64,000 nt of DNA from Geopsychrobacter electrodiphilus DSM 16401. GTDB taxonomy: Bacteria; Desulfobacterota; Desulfuromonadia; Desulfuromonadales; Geopsychrobacteraceae. The position numbers and the translations under genes are program-made. How positions within the stretch are numbered: the stretch's first letter is position 1; each line of letters opens with the position of its first letter. The stretch covers positions 3,260,501 to 3,324,500 of the forward strand of contig NZ_ARWE01000001.1 of NCBI RefSeq assembly GCF_000384395.1, written 5' to 3'. Below are positions 26,350-33,620 of this stretch, piece after piece. The notes below the pieces were generated by a model. The model did not search any database. It had not been told where the DNA came from and saw only the letters and a program-made list of their open reading frames with translations.

Positions 26350-27759
26350 TTAAATCTCGAAAGATTCCAGCGACTGCGGGATATGCACATTCTGGAGTCC
26401 CAGTTCATCGCGCAAGGCAGCGGCCAGGCTCAGCGCAGATTCTTCTTCGCCGTGCACAACAAAGGTCTGTTGCGGTTTCTGCTGCATCACCCTGACGAAA
26501 TCGAGCAGGCCGTCCCGGTCGGCATGACCGGAGAACCCGGGCAGAACTTCCAGCCTGGCGCGGACCTGATGTTCTTCACCGTAGATACGCACCGTCTTTT
26601 CCCCCTCGACGAGGCGGCGGCCCAGGGTGTTGGGAGCCTGCCAGCTGGTCATGAGAATGCAGTTCCGCGGGTCCCCGATGCGGTTGCGTAGATGATGCAG
26701 AATCCGGCCCCCTTCCAGCATGCCGCTGGAACTGATGATGACCGCCGGGACCTTGAGGCTGTTGAGCGCCTTCGACTGCTCGACACTCTGGGTGTACTGC
26801 AGGCGCCCGAAGCCGAAGGGATTCTTGTCGTCATCGCTCAGCAGAAATTCACGAGTTTCGGCATCATAGACCTCCGGATGCAAACGAAAGATCTCGGTGG
26901 TGCGGGTGGCGAGCGGACTATCGACGAAGACCGGCAGATTGGGGATGAGGCCGGAATTGTGCAATTTGTGCAGGGCGAAGACCAGTTGTTGGGTCCGGCC
27001 CACGGCAAAGGCCGGGATCAACAGGCAGCCGCCACGGCTGGCGGTCTCATTGACAATGCGCTGCAATTCCTGCTCAGACTCGAGATAGGGGGGATGCAGG
27101 CGGTTGCCGTAGGTGCTCTCCATGATCAGGATATCGGTGCCCTCGATAAGCGGCACCGGATCGCGGATGATCGGGATATCCGACCGGCCGATATCCCCGC
27201 TGAAGACCAGGCGCTGCTGCCGGCCGGTTTCCTGATCATCGATGTCCAGAATGACATGAGAGCTACCGAGCATGTGTCCGGCATCGACCAGAGTCAGAAA
27301 AATCCCGGGATAGAGCTGACGCCGGCGGCTGTAGCTCAGACCAACGAACTGCTCCATCGCCCTGGCCGCATCGACCTTGGTATAGAGGGGCTCAAAGGCG
27401 CGCTGGCCATTCCGCTTGCGCCGCCGGTTAACGAACTCGACATCATGCTCCTGAATAAACGCACTATCCATCAGCATCACCGCACACAGGTCACGCGTCG
27501 CCAGGGTACAGAAAACATCACCACGAAAGCCGTTTTTGACCAGGCGCGGGATGCGCCCGGAATGATCGATATGCGCGTGAGAAAGGATCAGCGCGTCGAT
27601 CTCTTTGGCATGACAGAACTCGTTACGGTTCCGCTCGAAGGCTTCCTTGCGTTTCCCCTGGAACAGGCCACAGTCGAGCAGAATCTTTTTGCCGTTCACC
27701 TCAAGCAGATGTTGCGAGCCGGTGACGGTCTGGGCGGCGCCGTAGAATGTCAGTTTCAT
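26350..27759 (-). CDS. Beta-CASP metallo-beta-lactamase RNase (YSH1/CPSF-like)
   Basis: 469 residues. Metal motif LSHAHIDHSGRIP (HxHxDH), further ligand positions in LVDAGHMLGSSHV and VFSGDIGR, then the beta-CASP cap (about 175-380) with ESTYGNRLHP and SSSGMLEGGRILHHL, and the C-terminal RMMBL GFSGHADRDGLLDFV ending VVHGEEES. This architecture is the CPSF73/YSH1 type present in many bacteria and acting on RNA; the in vivo substrate is not known. Start ATG 27759. Confidence 0.9.
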   Translation of the reverse strand: MKLTFYGAAQTVTGSQHLLEVNGKKILLDCGLFQGKRKEAFERNRNEFCHAKEIDALILSHAHIDHSGRIPRLVKNGFRGDVFCTLATRDLCAVMLMDSAFIQEHDVEFVNRRRKRNGQRAFEPLYTKVDAARAMEQFVGLSYSRRRQLYPGIFLTLVDAGHMLGSSHVILDIDDQETGRQQRLVFSGDIGRSDIPIIRDPVPLIEGTDILIMESTYGNRLHPPYLESEQELQRIVNETASRGGCLLIPAFAVGRTQQLVFALHKLHNSGLIPNLPVFVDSPLATRTTEIFRLHPEVYDAETREFLLSDDDKNPFGFGRLQYTQSVEQSKALNSLKVPAVIISSSGMLEGGRILHHLRNRIGDPRNCILMTSWQAPNTLGRRLVEGEKTVRIYGEEHQVRARLEVLPGFSGHADRDGLLDFVRVMQQKPQQTFVVHGEEESALSLAAALRDELGLQNVHIPQSLESFEI

Positions 27760-27827
27760 ATTTTTTCCTCTGAGGTAGGCCGGGGTTCGGTGCGGTTCGG
27801 GCTCAGAAGTTCAATCACGGAGCAAGC

Positions 27828-28226
27828 CGGAACAATTGCACCAGGCATTAAAAGGATGACAGCCCGCTACCGGTTGTCAATCTAATGGTTATCCCGGAGA
27901 TGATCCTGTTATTGTTCGGGGCATTCTGCTATACCAACACCTGCGAGGGGAAAAACTGCGACACTAAACCACCCTTCGCCTGAGAACCTCAGCGTCCTGC
28001 TGTTCTTTTCTTGTTGTTCCGATCAACGAATACCCGTCCACTGACCTTGCGTAAGCCGTAGGGGATGACCTCAGGAAATTTGACCGCCACTGAGCCATAG
28101 GGCCAAGGCCCGGTCAGATATCGCCCCACTCGCAAAATGTTATAATCACTAGTACAACGCTTCAAAAAATAAATTACTGGAATGACAGGCTTTTTTTGAC
28201 CCAAATGCCGGGGCCGCCTATTCCCT
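27828..28226 (+). repeat. About 400-base repeat, copy 1, ending at a cassette-type recombination site
   Basis: From GGAACAATTGCA at 27829 to the GTTAAAT at 28227 this stretch aligns with 29048-29456. Conserved islands include GATCAACGAATACCCG, TCAGATATCGC, ACTGGAATGAC and the run of T before CC-AA-TA/GCCGG. It occupies most of the 507-base gap between the MBL gene and the first cassette gene. Confidence 0.7.
27900..27983 (+). CDS. Candidate 27-residue small protein, copy 1
   Basis: MILLLFGAFCYTNTCEGKNC followed by DTKPPFA and TGA; an in-frame ATG at 27885 would add five residues. Copy 2 at 29112 differs by 8 of 84 bases with no insertion or deletion, while the flanking repeat shows more changes and indels. 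There is no good ribosome site (GGAG directly abuts the ATG), so coding is unproven. A hydrophobic start and three Cys are the only recognisable features. Confidence 0.3.
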   Translation: MILLLFGAFCYTNTCEGKNCDTKPPFA

Positions 28227-28233
28227 GTTAAAT
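28227..28233 (+). other. Cassette-boundary site GTTAAAT (GTTRRRY)
   Basis: Matches the integron core-site consensus GTTRRRY at the end of the 400-base repeat and 34 bases before the first AT-rich cassette gene. The corresponding downstream left-end 7-mer would be ATTTAAC; the nearest match is TTTTAAC at 29399. The upstream half of a normal attC is not clear, so this may be a degenerate attC or an attI-like site. Confidence 0.4.
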
Positions 28234-28266
28234 ACCGGAAATATTAAATTCTCCGAGGAGGTTCTG

Positions 28267-28497
28267 ATGAAGCTGTTCACTCTTGCTGCACTTTTAATAT
28301 CTATTTCCATCACTGGTTGTTCTTACAGCATTGCCGAAATTGACATTTCCAACGCTGAACCAGGTTGCGTAAGAGATTGCTCAAAAACCTACTCACAATG
28401 TGTTTCGCAAGGGAATCAAATCGGGTCAAAAATGGAAACGTTAAGAGCTTGTCGCGAGGCATACAGTATTTGCGTACAAACTTGTCCACCAAAATAA
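28267..28497 (+). CDS. Small cysteine-rich lipoprotein (cassette 1)
   Basis: 76 residues with a strong GAGGAGG ribosome site. The signal sequence MKLFTLAALLISISITGCSY ends in a lipobox-like SITGC. The mature part has six further Cys in C-x3-C-x6-C / C-x6-C-x3-C arrays (CVRDCSKTYSQC, CREAYSICVQTC), suggesting a disulfide-linked helical hairpin in the envelope. Very AT-rich compared with the backbone. Not recognised; it is followed 29 bases later by a secreted protein gene with which it probably forms a two-gene cassette. Confidence 0.7.
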   Translation: MKLFTLAALLISISITGCSYSIAEIDISNAEPGCVRDCSKTYSQCVSQGNQIGSKMETLRACREAYSICVQTCPPK

Positions 28498-28526
28498 GCA
28501 ACAAACTAGCTACAAAGGAGAATCAA

Positions 28527-28946
28527 ATGAGTCGCATTCTTATAATTCTAATTTTTATGTTTTTCTTTACCACAATCGCAAATGCAGAAGTTGTTGAATC
28601 ATGGATCTGCCAGGAAAGTTCAAATGGTGACTGGTCTAAAATTATTGCCACCGTAGAAGTAAACAAAGGAAAAGAAAATGGTAAAGTTGATATATTTGGA
28701 GAATCACATATAGCCACTTTTGGAACGATAGGCACTAATAAGAGTTGGAAATATGGTTCTTCTTATGAATTTGTTTTTATGATCAAGCCCAATGGTGAGG
28801 CCATGTATTATGACTATTCCAAAGCAACTAAAGGTGATGACGTAAAACCTCAAATAACTTTATTCTGTAAAGAAAAAGAGATTGTCAAAGAAGATGCGCC
28901 TAACATAAAAATCAAATTGCCGGAAGATAAGTCTGAGCACATTTGA
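28527..28946 (+). CDS. Secreted protein of unknown function (cassette 1)
   Basis: 139 residues from ATG 28527 with AAAGGAG upstream; the frame is open further upstream only as a shadow of the lipoprotein gene. Signal peptide MSRILIILIFMFFFTTIANA, then a beta-rich domain with two Cys (WICQESS and LFCKEKE) likely to pair in the periplasm. Gly/Asn/Lys-rich and AT-rich. Not recognised. Confidence 0.65.
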   Translation: MSRILIILIFMFFFTTIANAEVVESWICQESSNGDWSKIIATVEVNKGKENGKVDIFGESHIATFGTIGTNKSWKYGSSYEFVFMIKPNGEAMYYDYSKATKGDDVKPQITLFCKEKEIVKEDAPNIKIKLPEDKSEHI

Positions 28947-28993
28947 AAAACCAAGCCTGAATTGTGGATGGGCCACGCAAGTTCGGGGAAATA

Positions 28994-29033
28994 GTGATTG
29001 GGCTACCCCGAGTTGTTATCAGCAGCCACCTGG
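28994..29033 (+). pseudogene. Remnant of a RAYT-type transposase C terminus
   Basis: The 40 bases match 39741-39781 at most positions (GGGCTACCCCG / GGGTTACCCCGG; TATCAG..GCCACCTGG) with a one-base deletion that breaks the frame. The fuller remnant at 39706 encodes RWLGYPGVAISRHLG, typical of the C-terminal helix-turn-helix of Y1-transposase RAYT proteins. Confidence 0.5.
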
Positions 29034-29046
29034 TTCCGCAGAGTTA

Positions 29047-29456
29047 GGGAACAATTGCAACAGGTTTCAGCCCGCCCCCGGTTGTTAATTGCCACAGGCA
29101 CTGTCCCGGTAATGATCCTGTTATTAATTGAGGCATTCTGTTATACCAACATCTGCGAGGGGGAAAACTGCGACACCAAACCGCCCTTCGCCTGATAATC
29201 TCAGCGGCTGGCGGTTTTTTTGTTCAGATCAACGAATACCCGCCCACTGATCTAGCGTAAGCCCTGGGGGATGGCCTTGGAAAATTTCACCCTCACAAAA
29301 TCAAAAGGTCAAAAGCCCGTCAGATATCGCGCCACTCACAAAAGGTTAGGATTACGGATAAAATGCTGGTAAAAATAAACTACTGGAATGACTTGTTTTT
29401 TTAACCAATATACCGGTAACCGTTATATTCAATATTCTGGTAACCGTCTAATCCCT
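29047..29456 (+). repeat. About 400-base repeat, copy 2, ending at a cassette-type recombination site
   Basis: Aligns with 27828-28226. It carries the second small-ORF copy and, after it, a plausible terminator (AACCGCC...GGCGGTTTTTTT, about 29178-29222) that is degraded in copy 1. Near its end copy 2 has an extra 24-base unit producing the direct repeat CGGTAACCGT / TGGTAACCGT. Confidence 0.7.
29112..29195 (+). CDS. Candidate 27-residue small protein, copy 2
   Basis: MILLLIEAFCYTNICEGENC followed by DTKPPFA. The frame is open upstream to 28998, but that part is the RAYT remnant and repeat. Compared with copy 1, four changes are silent and four alter residues. No ribosome site is evident. 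A GC stem with T7 follows the stop, so a leader-peptide role is possible but speculative. Confidence 0.3.
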   Translation: MILLLIEAFCYTNICEGENCDTKPPFA

Positions 29457-29463
29457 GTTAGGC
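29399..29463 (+). other. Putative attC-like site ending cassette 1
   Basis: TTTTAAC (29399-29405, near RYYYAAC) to GTTAGGC (29457-29463, perfect GTTRRRY). The outer TAAC/GTTA pairs, but the inner part shows direct repeats (GGTAACCGT twice) rather than clear imperfect inverted arms. The right core is well supported because the next cassette ends with GCCTAAC, the exact complement of GTTAGGC. Confidence 0.5.
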
Positions 29464-29483
29464 ATAAGAAAAGGATTGAATCA

Positions 29484-30215
29484 ATGCCAGACCACTCTGA
29501 GTTGGATTCTAGATATTTCATAGATAATGATATCTACAATTGTCCATACTGCAATCTTAGGCATGTTTCATATACGGTTCGTGGAAGTAAGGTTTTTAAT
29601 TGGACTGACAGCAAATTATGCTACGTCTATTTTGTTTTCTGTCATTCATGTGAAAACTTGTCTATGCACCTTTCCTTTAACGAAATTCCTCTGTCTGGCA
29701 CAGGTTACTCGGGACGCTCAAATATAAATGTAGATGAAGATATTAAGATAGACGATTTATTTTTCTATTCAGTACCAACCTCATTTTTTGCAATTGATTC
29801 AAGAGTTCCCAAAGTATTGAGAGAATTAATGACAGAAGCGGAAGGGTCTTTAAAAAGCAATTATTTAACAGGGGCGTCTGTCTGTGCCCGTAAAATGATA
29901 TATGAATTAGCTATTATCGAGGGAGCTCAGGGTGAAAACTACGAAGATAGAATTAAGTCATTAAAGTCAGTACGAACAGACGTCGATGAAGAATATTTTG
30001 ATACTTTACTTACTATTCAGCAAGTAACCAGCAATAAAGTCCATGAAGAATCATATGATGGTTGGGAATCAAAACACCTGAAATTAATTCTCTCAACGTT
30101 AAGAGAAATATTTGGAAATATGTATGTTATTCCTGAAATAAAAAAACAAAAAAGAAAATCAATACTCGAATTAAAGGAAAAGATAATTGGAAAGACAAAA
30201 GGAATAGAAGGATAA
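29484..30215 (+). CDS. DUF4145-type protein with zinc ribbon (cassette 2)
   Basis: 243 residues from ATG 29484 (AAGGATTGAATCA upstream). An N-terminal zinc ribbon (C20-x2-C23 and C53-x2-C56) precedes a helical domain with DLFFYSVPTSFFAIDSRVPKVLRELMTEAEGSLKSNYLTGASVCARKMIYELA and SNKVHEESYDGWESKHLKLIL, the DUF4145 pattern, a HEPN-superfamily member often found in defence and restriction contexts. The catalytic Arg of HEPN RNases is not evident, so RNase activity is doubtful. The stop codon lies 4 bases before the left end of the attC at 30220, as expected for an integron cassette. Confidence 0.75.
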   Translation: MPDHSELDSRYFIDNDIYNCPYCNLRHVSYTVRGSKVFNWTDSKLCYVYFVFCHSCENLSMHLSFNEIPLSGTGYSGRSNINVDEDIKIDDLFFYSVPTSFFAIDSRVPKVLRELMTEAEGSLKSNYLTGASVCARKMIYELAIIEGAQGENYEDRIKSLKSVRTDVDEEYFDTLLTIQQVTSNKVHEESYDGWESKHLKLILSTLREIFGNMYVIPEIKKQKRKSILELKEKIIGKTKGIEG

Positions 30216-30219
30216 ACAT

Positions 30220-30326
30220 GCCTAACAAAAAAATGAAGCGGACGAAAAATAGCTGGGTGCTTCCCGAAAAACAAAGGTTCGGTGGTTCCCATGTCGGCGC
30301 GACGTCGCCGCTTATCTAATACCGTT
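30220..30326 (+). other. attC site A (integron recombination site), interrupted in its right core by an IS1111-like element
   Basis: Left core GCCTAAC (30220-30226) and L'' GAAGCGGACG are followed by a structured middle and L' CGTCGCCGCTTATC, then TAATACC and GTT (30324-30326). L'' and L' are complementary with a bulge, the hallmark of attC. The rest of the right core (TAGCA) lies at 31848 beyond the insertion. Shares AGCTGGGTGCTTC and the L' region with sites B, C and D. Confidence 0.85.
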
Positions 30327-30391
30327 GATATGGTTTACATCTGTCAAGTAGGCACACTGCTCCCTTGGCTTTGCTCTTTTACTTTTATGCA

Positions 30392-30598
30392 CATCCCCGA
30401 AGGCATGAAGCGAGGTGGAGCCGTCTTTGCGACGGTTGATCCTGCTGATATTCGTGGGTTGGTTACCACCTGACCGTATTACGTCACGGAGCTGCCTCAC
30501 TCTAGGATCGGGCATTTCGACCTTTTCTGTCGCGCCCATAACGGTTCCCGAGGGTTCTCCTGACCGTGGCTGCACCTCGCCCCATGCCAGTGGGGATG
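30392..30598 (-). ncRNA. Candidate bridge/seeker RNA region of the IS1111-like element
   Basis: In the 3' noncoding end of the element two 31-base arms (30392-30422 and 30568-30598) are complementary at 25 positions (CATCCCC, GGCATG, CGAGGTG, AGCC blocks) and enclose about 145 bases with further small stems. IS1111 elements are known to encode their target-guiding RNA downstream of the transposase. TAACGGT at 30539-30545 is the complement of the reconstructed target core ACCGTTA. Boundaries are approximate. Confidence 0.45.
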
Positions 30599-30617
30599 TA
30601 GGTTGTCATAACACTAC

Positions 30618-31727
30618 TTAGCCGACCCTGACCTCCTTCGCGATGGCCCAGAGGTAGCCCAAAAGTTCACGAGCAATGGCGGTGACCGTTTGTTGCTTGC
30701 ACTTGCCGGACGCCATAAGCCGCCGATAACGCCCACAGAGACGCAGTTGCGCCTGCCAGGAAATCTCGTTGATCGCCGATGGCAGGTTCTCCTGCCGCAA
30801 GCGGATGATGCGCGACACCCGTGGCGGCAGGCGATAGGCCCAAGCGGCTTCGACCAATATACGACGCACATGGACGTTGCCGGTTTTGGTGATGCCTCCA
30901 CGTCTTGTACTGGCCCCGCTGGAATGCTCACTCGGGACCAGACCGACATAGGCCGACAGTTGGCGGGGATTGTCGAAGCGGCGCAGGTCACCCAATTCAG
31001 CAGCTACGGTAGCAGCCACCACCAACTGCACTCCGCGCAATGACTGGTAGGCAGCGATCAACGGTTTCATCCGCCAGGAATCGATCTGGACACTGATCTG
31101 TCTCTCTAGTCGCTCGACCCGCTCTTGAGCGTTGCTCGTGGCATCGAGATACTCTTGGAAGGCGATCTGCTGGGCTGGTTGCGGCAAACGCAGTTCGGAC
31201 AACCAGCGCAGGTGGGCCGGAATCCAGGAGGACTTACCCTCGTAGCGGATACCGTTGCGCAACAGCAGCGCTTTCAACTGCTGGCGAGATTTATGCCGGG
31301 CAATCCGGGCATCCTCACGACAGCGAACCAGGTCGCGAATCGCTTCATCCTCAGGATGCGGCACATAGATCGGGGTTAATTCCCCAGAGCGATGAAGACG
31401 CGCAAGTTGCAGGGCATCACGACGATCGGTCTTGATACGATCTCCGGGACGCCTCGGAATCAGCGATGGGGCAATCACCACGCAGTCGAGACCTTGTCCA
31501 TGCAGGTAGCGATAAACCTCATAGCCACAGGGGCCAGCTTCGTAGGCAAAGTGGAGAGTGGAATGACGCGAGCGCAGCTTGCGCACCGCTTTGCCGAGAG
31601 CATCGAGATCGCCGCCGACAGCACCGTAATGCCGAACCTCGCCAGTACGACCAAATTCGGCAATGGCGATATCGATAGAATTTTTGTGGACGTCCAAGCC
31701 GACGAAAGCTGTGCTAAAATTTTCCAT
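30618..31727 (-). CDS. IS110/IS1111-family transposase (DEDD recombinase)
   Basis: 369 residues. The N-terminal RuvC-like DEDD domain has FVGLDVHKNSIDIAIAE (first Asp), LHFAYEAGPCGYEVYR (Glu) and RIKTDRRDALQLARL (two Asp). The C-terminal Transposase_20 domain contains LRGVQLVVAATVAAELGDLRRFDNPRQLSAYVGLVPSEHSSGASTRRGGITKTGN with the conserved Ser region. Intact, so the element may be active. AAGGAGACAG lies upstream of the ATG. Confidence 0.93.
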   Translation of the reverse strand: MENFSTAFVGLDVHKNSIDIAIAEFGRTGEVRHYGAVGGDLDALGKAVRKLRSRHSTLHFAYEAGPCGYEVYRYLHGQGLDCVVIAPSLIPRRPGDRIKTDRRDALQLARLHRSGELTPIYVPHPEDEAIRDLVRCREDARIARHKSRQQLKALLLRNGIRYEGKSSWIPAHLRWLSELRLPQPAQQIAFQEYLDATSNAQERVERLERQISVQIDSWRMKPLIAAYQSLRGVQLVVAATVAAELGDLRRFDNPRQLSAYVGLVPSEHSSGASTRRGGITKTGNVHVRRILVEAAWAYRLPPRVSRIIRLRQENLPSAINEISWQAQLRLCGRYRRLMASGKCKQQTVTAIARELLGYLWAIAKEVRVG

Positions 31728-31876
31728 GACCTGTCTCCTTTGATAGGTTGCTTAAGCGCATAGCTAAGCATGTGGCTCTACGTGTCTGACACGCAATCCA
31801 CGTTAACAAGGAGACAGGTCACTTCTTTAGGTGTGAACCATATTGTCTAGCAATCAAAATATAAAAGAGGAAAATT

Positions 31877-32506
31877 ATGGCTGAAATTTTATCTTCACTA
31901 GGATGGCCACATTTTACATTCATCTTCGCCATAGTTTTTCTATTGATCTTTAGAACACAAATTTCTGGTTTTATTTCTCGAATTTCATCAATTGACAAAG
32001 GCGGTGTTAAAACATCGCCGGTCCCTGAAGCACAAAGAGAAAAAGAAAAAACAGAAGCAGTACAAGAATTACTATTGGCAATCGGGGACTCAATAGTAAT
32101 GCGAGAAGTTGAAGGTCGTATTGTTGCTGACCTACAAAGTAAGGAACTCGAAACTGAGAGTGGCACTGCAAAAGTGCTTATCAAGCACCTCGCCGCCTCA
32201 AAAATACTTCTAGAATTTGAACAAATCCATAATTTGATTTTTGGTAGCCAAATTTATCTCCTCAAAAAACTCAATGAAGTCACGGGACAAGGGCAAGACG
32301 CCGAGGTGGTAAAAGCGCAATTTGACCACGTTAAAAGTATGTTCAATAAGGAATTTGAGGCTTGGGACTTCGACAAATATATGTATTTTTTGACAGCAAG
32401 ATCCTTGGTTACAATTGAGAACAATCAGTATCACATAACAAATCTGGGGGTGGAGTATTTGACCTGGATCGCAAGAAATGGGCGTAGTGAAAATCGGCCA
32501 CTGTAA
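31877..32506 (+). CDS. Membrane-anchored protein of unknown function (cassette 3)
   Basis: 209 residues, ribosome site AAAGAGGAAAATT. One N-terminal membrane segment (about 12-34, HFTFIFAIVFLLIFRTQISGFISRI), then a charged linker, a helical middle (about 55-165), and a C-terminal part (SLVTIENNQYHITNLGVEYLTWIAR) resembling a winged helix. Cytoplasmic location of the main domain is likely. The gene starts 25 bases inside the cassette and ends just before attC B. Not recognised. Confidence 0.7.
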   Translation: MAEILSSLGWPHFTFIFAIVFLLIFRTQISGFISRISSIDKGGVKTSPVPEAQREKEKTEAVQELLLAIGDSIVMREVEGRIVADLQSKELETESGTAKVLIKHLAASKILLEFEQIHNLIFGSQIYLLKKLNEVTGQGQDAEVVKAQFDHVKSMFNKEFEAWDFDKYMYFLTARSLVTIENNQYHITNLGVEYLTWIARNGRSENRPL

Positions 32507-32510
32507 AAAT

Positions 32511-32630
32511 TGCTAACCAGTCAATCAAGGCGGACGGAAAATAGCTGGGTGCTTCACGAAAAGAAAAATCAAAATTGCGGTAGTAGGCCGAACCTTCTCG
32601 TCGCCGCCGCTTATCTCAAACCGGTTAGGG
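32511..32630 (+). other. attC site B (intact, 120 bases)
   Basis: Left core TGCTAAC (32511-32517), L'' AAGGCGGACG, central region with AGCTGGGTGCTTCACGAAAA, L' CGTCGCCGCCGCTTATC, right core GTTAGGG (32624-32630). The arms pair with extra-helical bases. TGCTAAC is the complement of GTTAGCA rebuilt at site A, so cassette 3 has matching ends. Confidence 0.85.
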
Positions 32631-32674
32631 TCTGAAATGAAATTAACTAATAACCACGAAAGCTACTATAGATA

Positions 32675-33616
32675 ATGAGATTCCGGAACTTAAAGAAATG
32701 GGATGATCCTAGAAATTGCCCTGGCTTGTTATATTTAGCGCAAATACTAGAGGAAATGTTGTTTGATTTTTCTCTTGATACGTATAAACCTTCAGTCATG
32801 CATACAGGTTTATTGTGCAATGAAGCCCTTCAGACAATTGGAGAAATAAAGCGTGGCAACATAAGGCAACCAAATATTAATCATGTCGCAACTGAACTTT
32901 GCAACTGCTACGAAAGCGATACTGTTGCAAAAGCACTTATAATTCTTCCCCCAACATCCTTTACTCCAACCTTGAAAAATACAAAAAGTTCATTACAAGA
33001 AATTCAAACAGTTTTAGAACTACTTTCAGTTCAATTATCTTTGAAAAATTACAGAATTAAAAACGAAGAACTTTTAAGGCAAGAAATTCTTGGCGGCCAA
33101 TCAATATCAGAAATAAGGAGACTCGCTAGGAATTATGTTACTACACTTATTGCTATAGGTTTTAATCAAAAATACCTGCACGATAAATGCTTAGATTTTT
33201 TCTATTACGGGTCAAATCGAATAGCAGGGGTTGATGCAATTAACGATTTTTTTGATCTATTCACAAAGGAAAATCATAAATACAAAGTTTTTTTTCGCGT
33301 TAAGAAAATTTTCGAAAATGCATCAACAGCCTTTTCACCAATTGGGCTAACAGTAACAAGTACCACTCCGGAAGAAATAGACTTAAATAAATACCCTGAA
33401 TTTAAACCAAAAAAAGGTGAAACTGTTTATGCCATCGTAAATGATGTTGAAGCAAAAGACGAATACAGTGCGCGCACAAAGGCAGAGAGCATACTGAAGC
33501 TTTCATCAACACTTTTGACTATTTATCACCATAAAGAAATTCCAGAATGGCAACAGGAATGTATTGTTTTCAACCTAGATCAAAACAATATGAAAAAAAA
33601 TTCAAAAACCTATTAA
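32675..33616 (+). CDS. N-terminal part of a frameshifted HEPN-like protein (cassette 4)
   Basis: 313 residues of AT-rich coding sequence, ending at TAA shortly after an A8 run (33593-33600). No recognisable N-terminal domain; helical with a beta segment (TVYAIVNDVEAKDEYSARTKAESILKLSSTLLTIYHHKE) near the end. Removing one A from the A8 run fuses it in frame (MKKIQKPINAMHKCKDLMQ) to the next frame, giving one protein of about 590 residues. The start has no strong ribosome site. Confidence 0.65.
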   Translation: MRFRNLKKWDDPRNCPGLLYLAQILEEMLFDFSLDTYKPSVMHTGLLCNEALQTIGEIKRGNIRQPNINHVATELCNCYESDTVAKALIILPPTSFTPTLKNTKSSLQEIQTVLELLSVQLSLKNYRIKNEELLRQEILGGQSISEIRRLARNYVTTLIAIGFNQKYLHDKCLDFFYYGSNRIAGVDAINDFFDLFTKENHKYKVFFRVKKIFENASTAFSPIGLTVTSTTPEEIDLNKYPEFKPKKGETVYAIVNDVEAKDEYSARTKAESILKLSSTLLTIYHHKEIPEWQQECIVFNLDQNNMKKNSKTY

Positions 33617-33620
33617 TGCT

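Larger units (their letters stand above)
30327..31847 (-). mobile_element. IS110-family element, IS1111-attC-like
   Basis: About 1.52 kb, bounded by subterminal inverted repeats ATATGGTTTACA (30328-30339) and TGTGAACCATAT (31832-31843; complement ATATGGTTCACA, one mismatch). It encodes one DEDD transposase and has a long (about 290-base) noncoding region 3' of the gene and a shorter 5' one, the layout of the IS1111 subgroup. No target duplication is apparent. Removing it restores GT(T)AGCA in the attC core, so insertion was between GT and TAGCA or equivalent. Confidence 0.82.

Noticed and set aside
26692-27885. 397-residue open frame antisense to the MBL RNase gene
   Set aside because: It mirrors the codon bias of the real gene on the other strand, has no ribosome site and no recognisable protein features. 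The same applies to long antisense frames over the oxidoreductase (22060-23076), livM (16070-17107) and clpB.
28227-29463. Reading the GTTRRRY sites at 28227 and 29457 as an attI next to an integrase
   Set aside because: No tyrosine recombinase gene or fragment is recognisable anywhere in the window, and the homologous 400-base repeat occurs twice, so I left them as cassette-boundary sites of uncertain type.
29388-29483. Upstream ATG start for the DUF4145 gene
   Set aside because: The extra 32 codons run across the cassette core site GTTAGGC; the ATG at 29484 has AAGGA at the correct distance.
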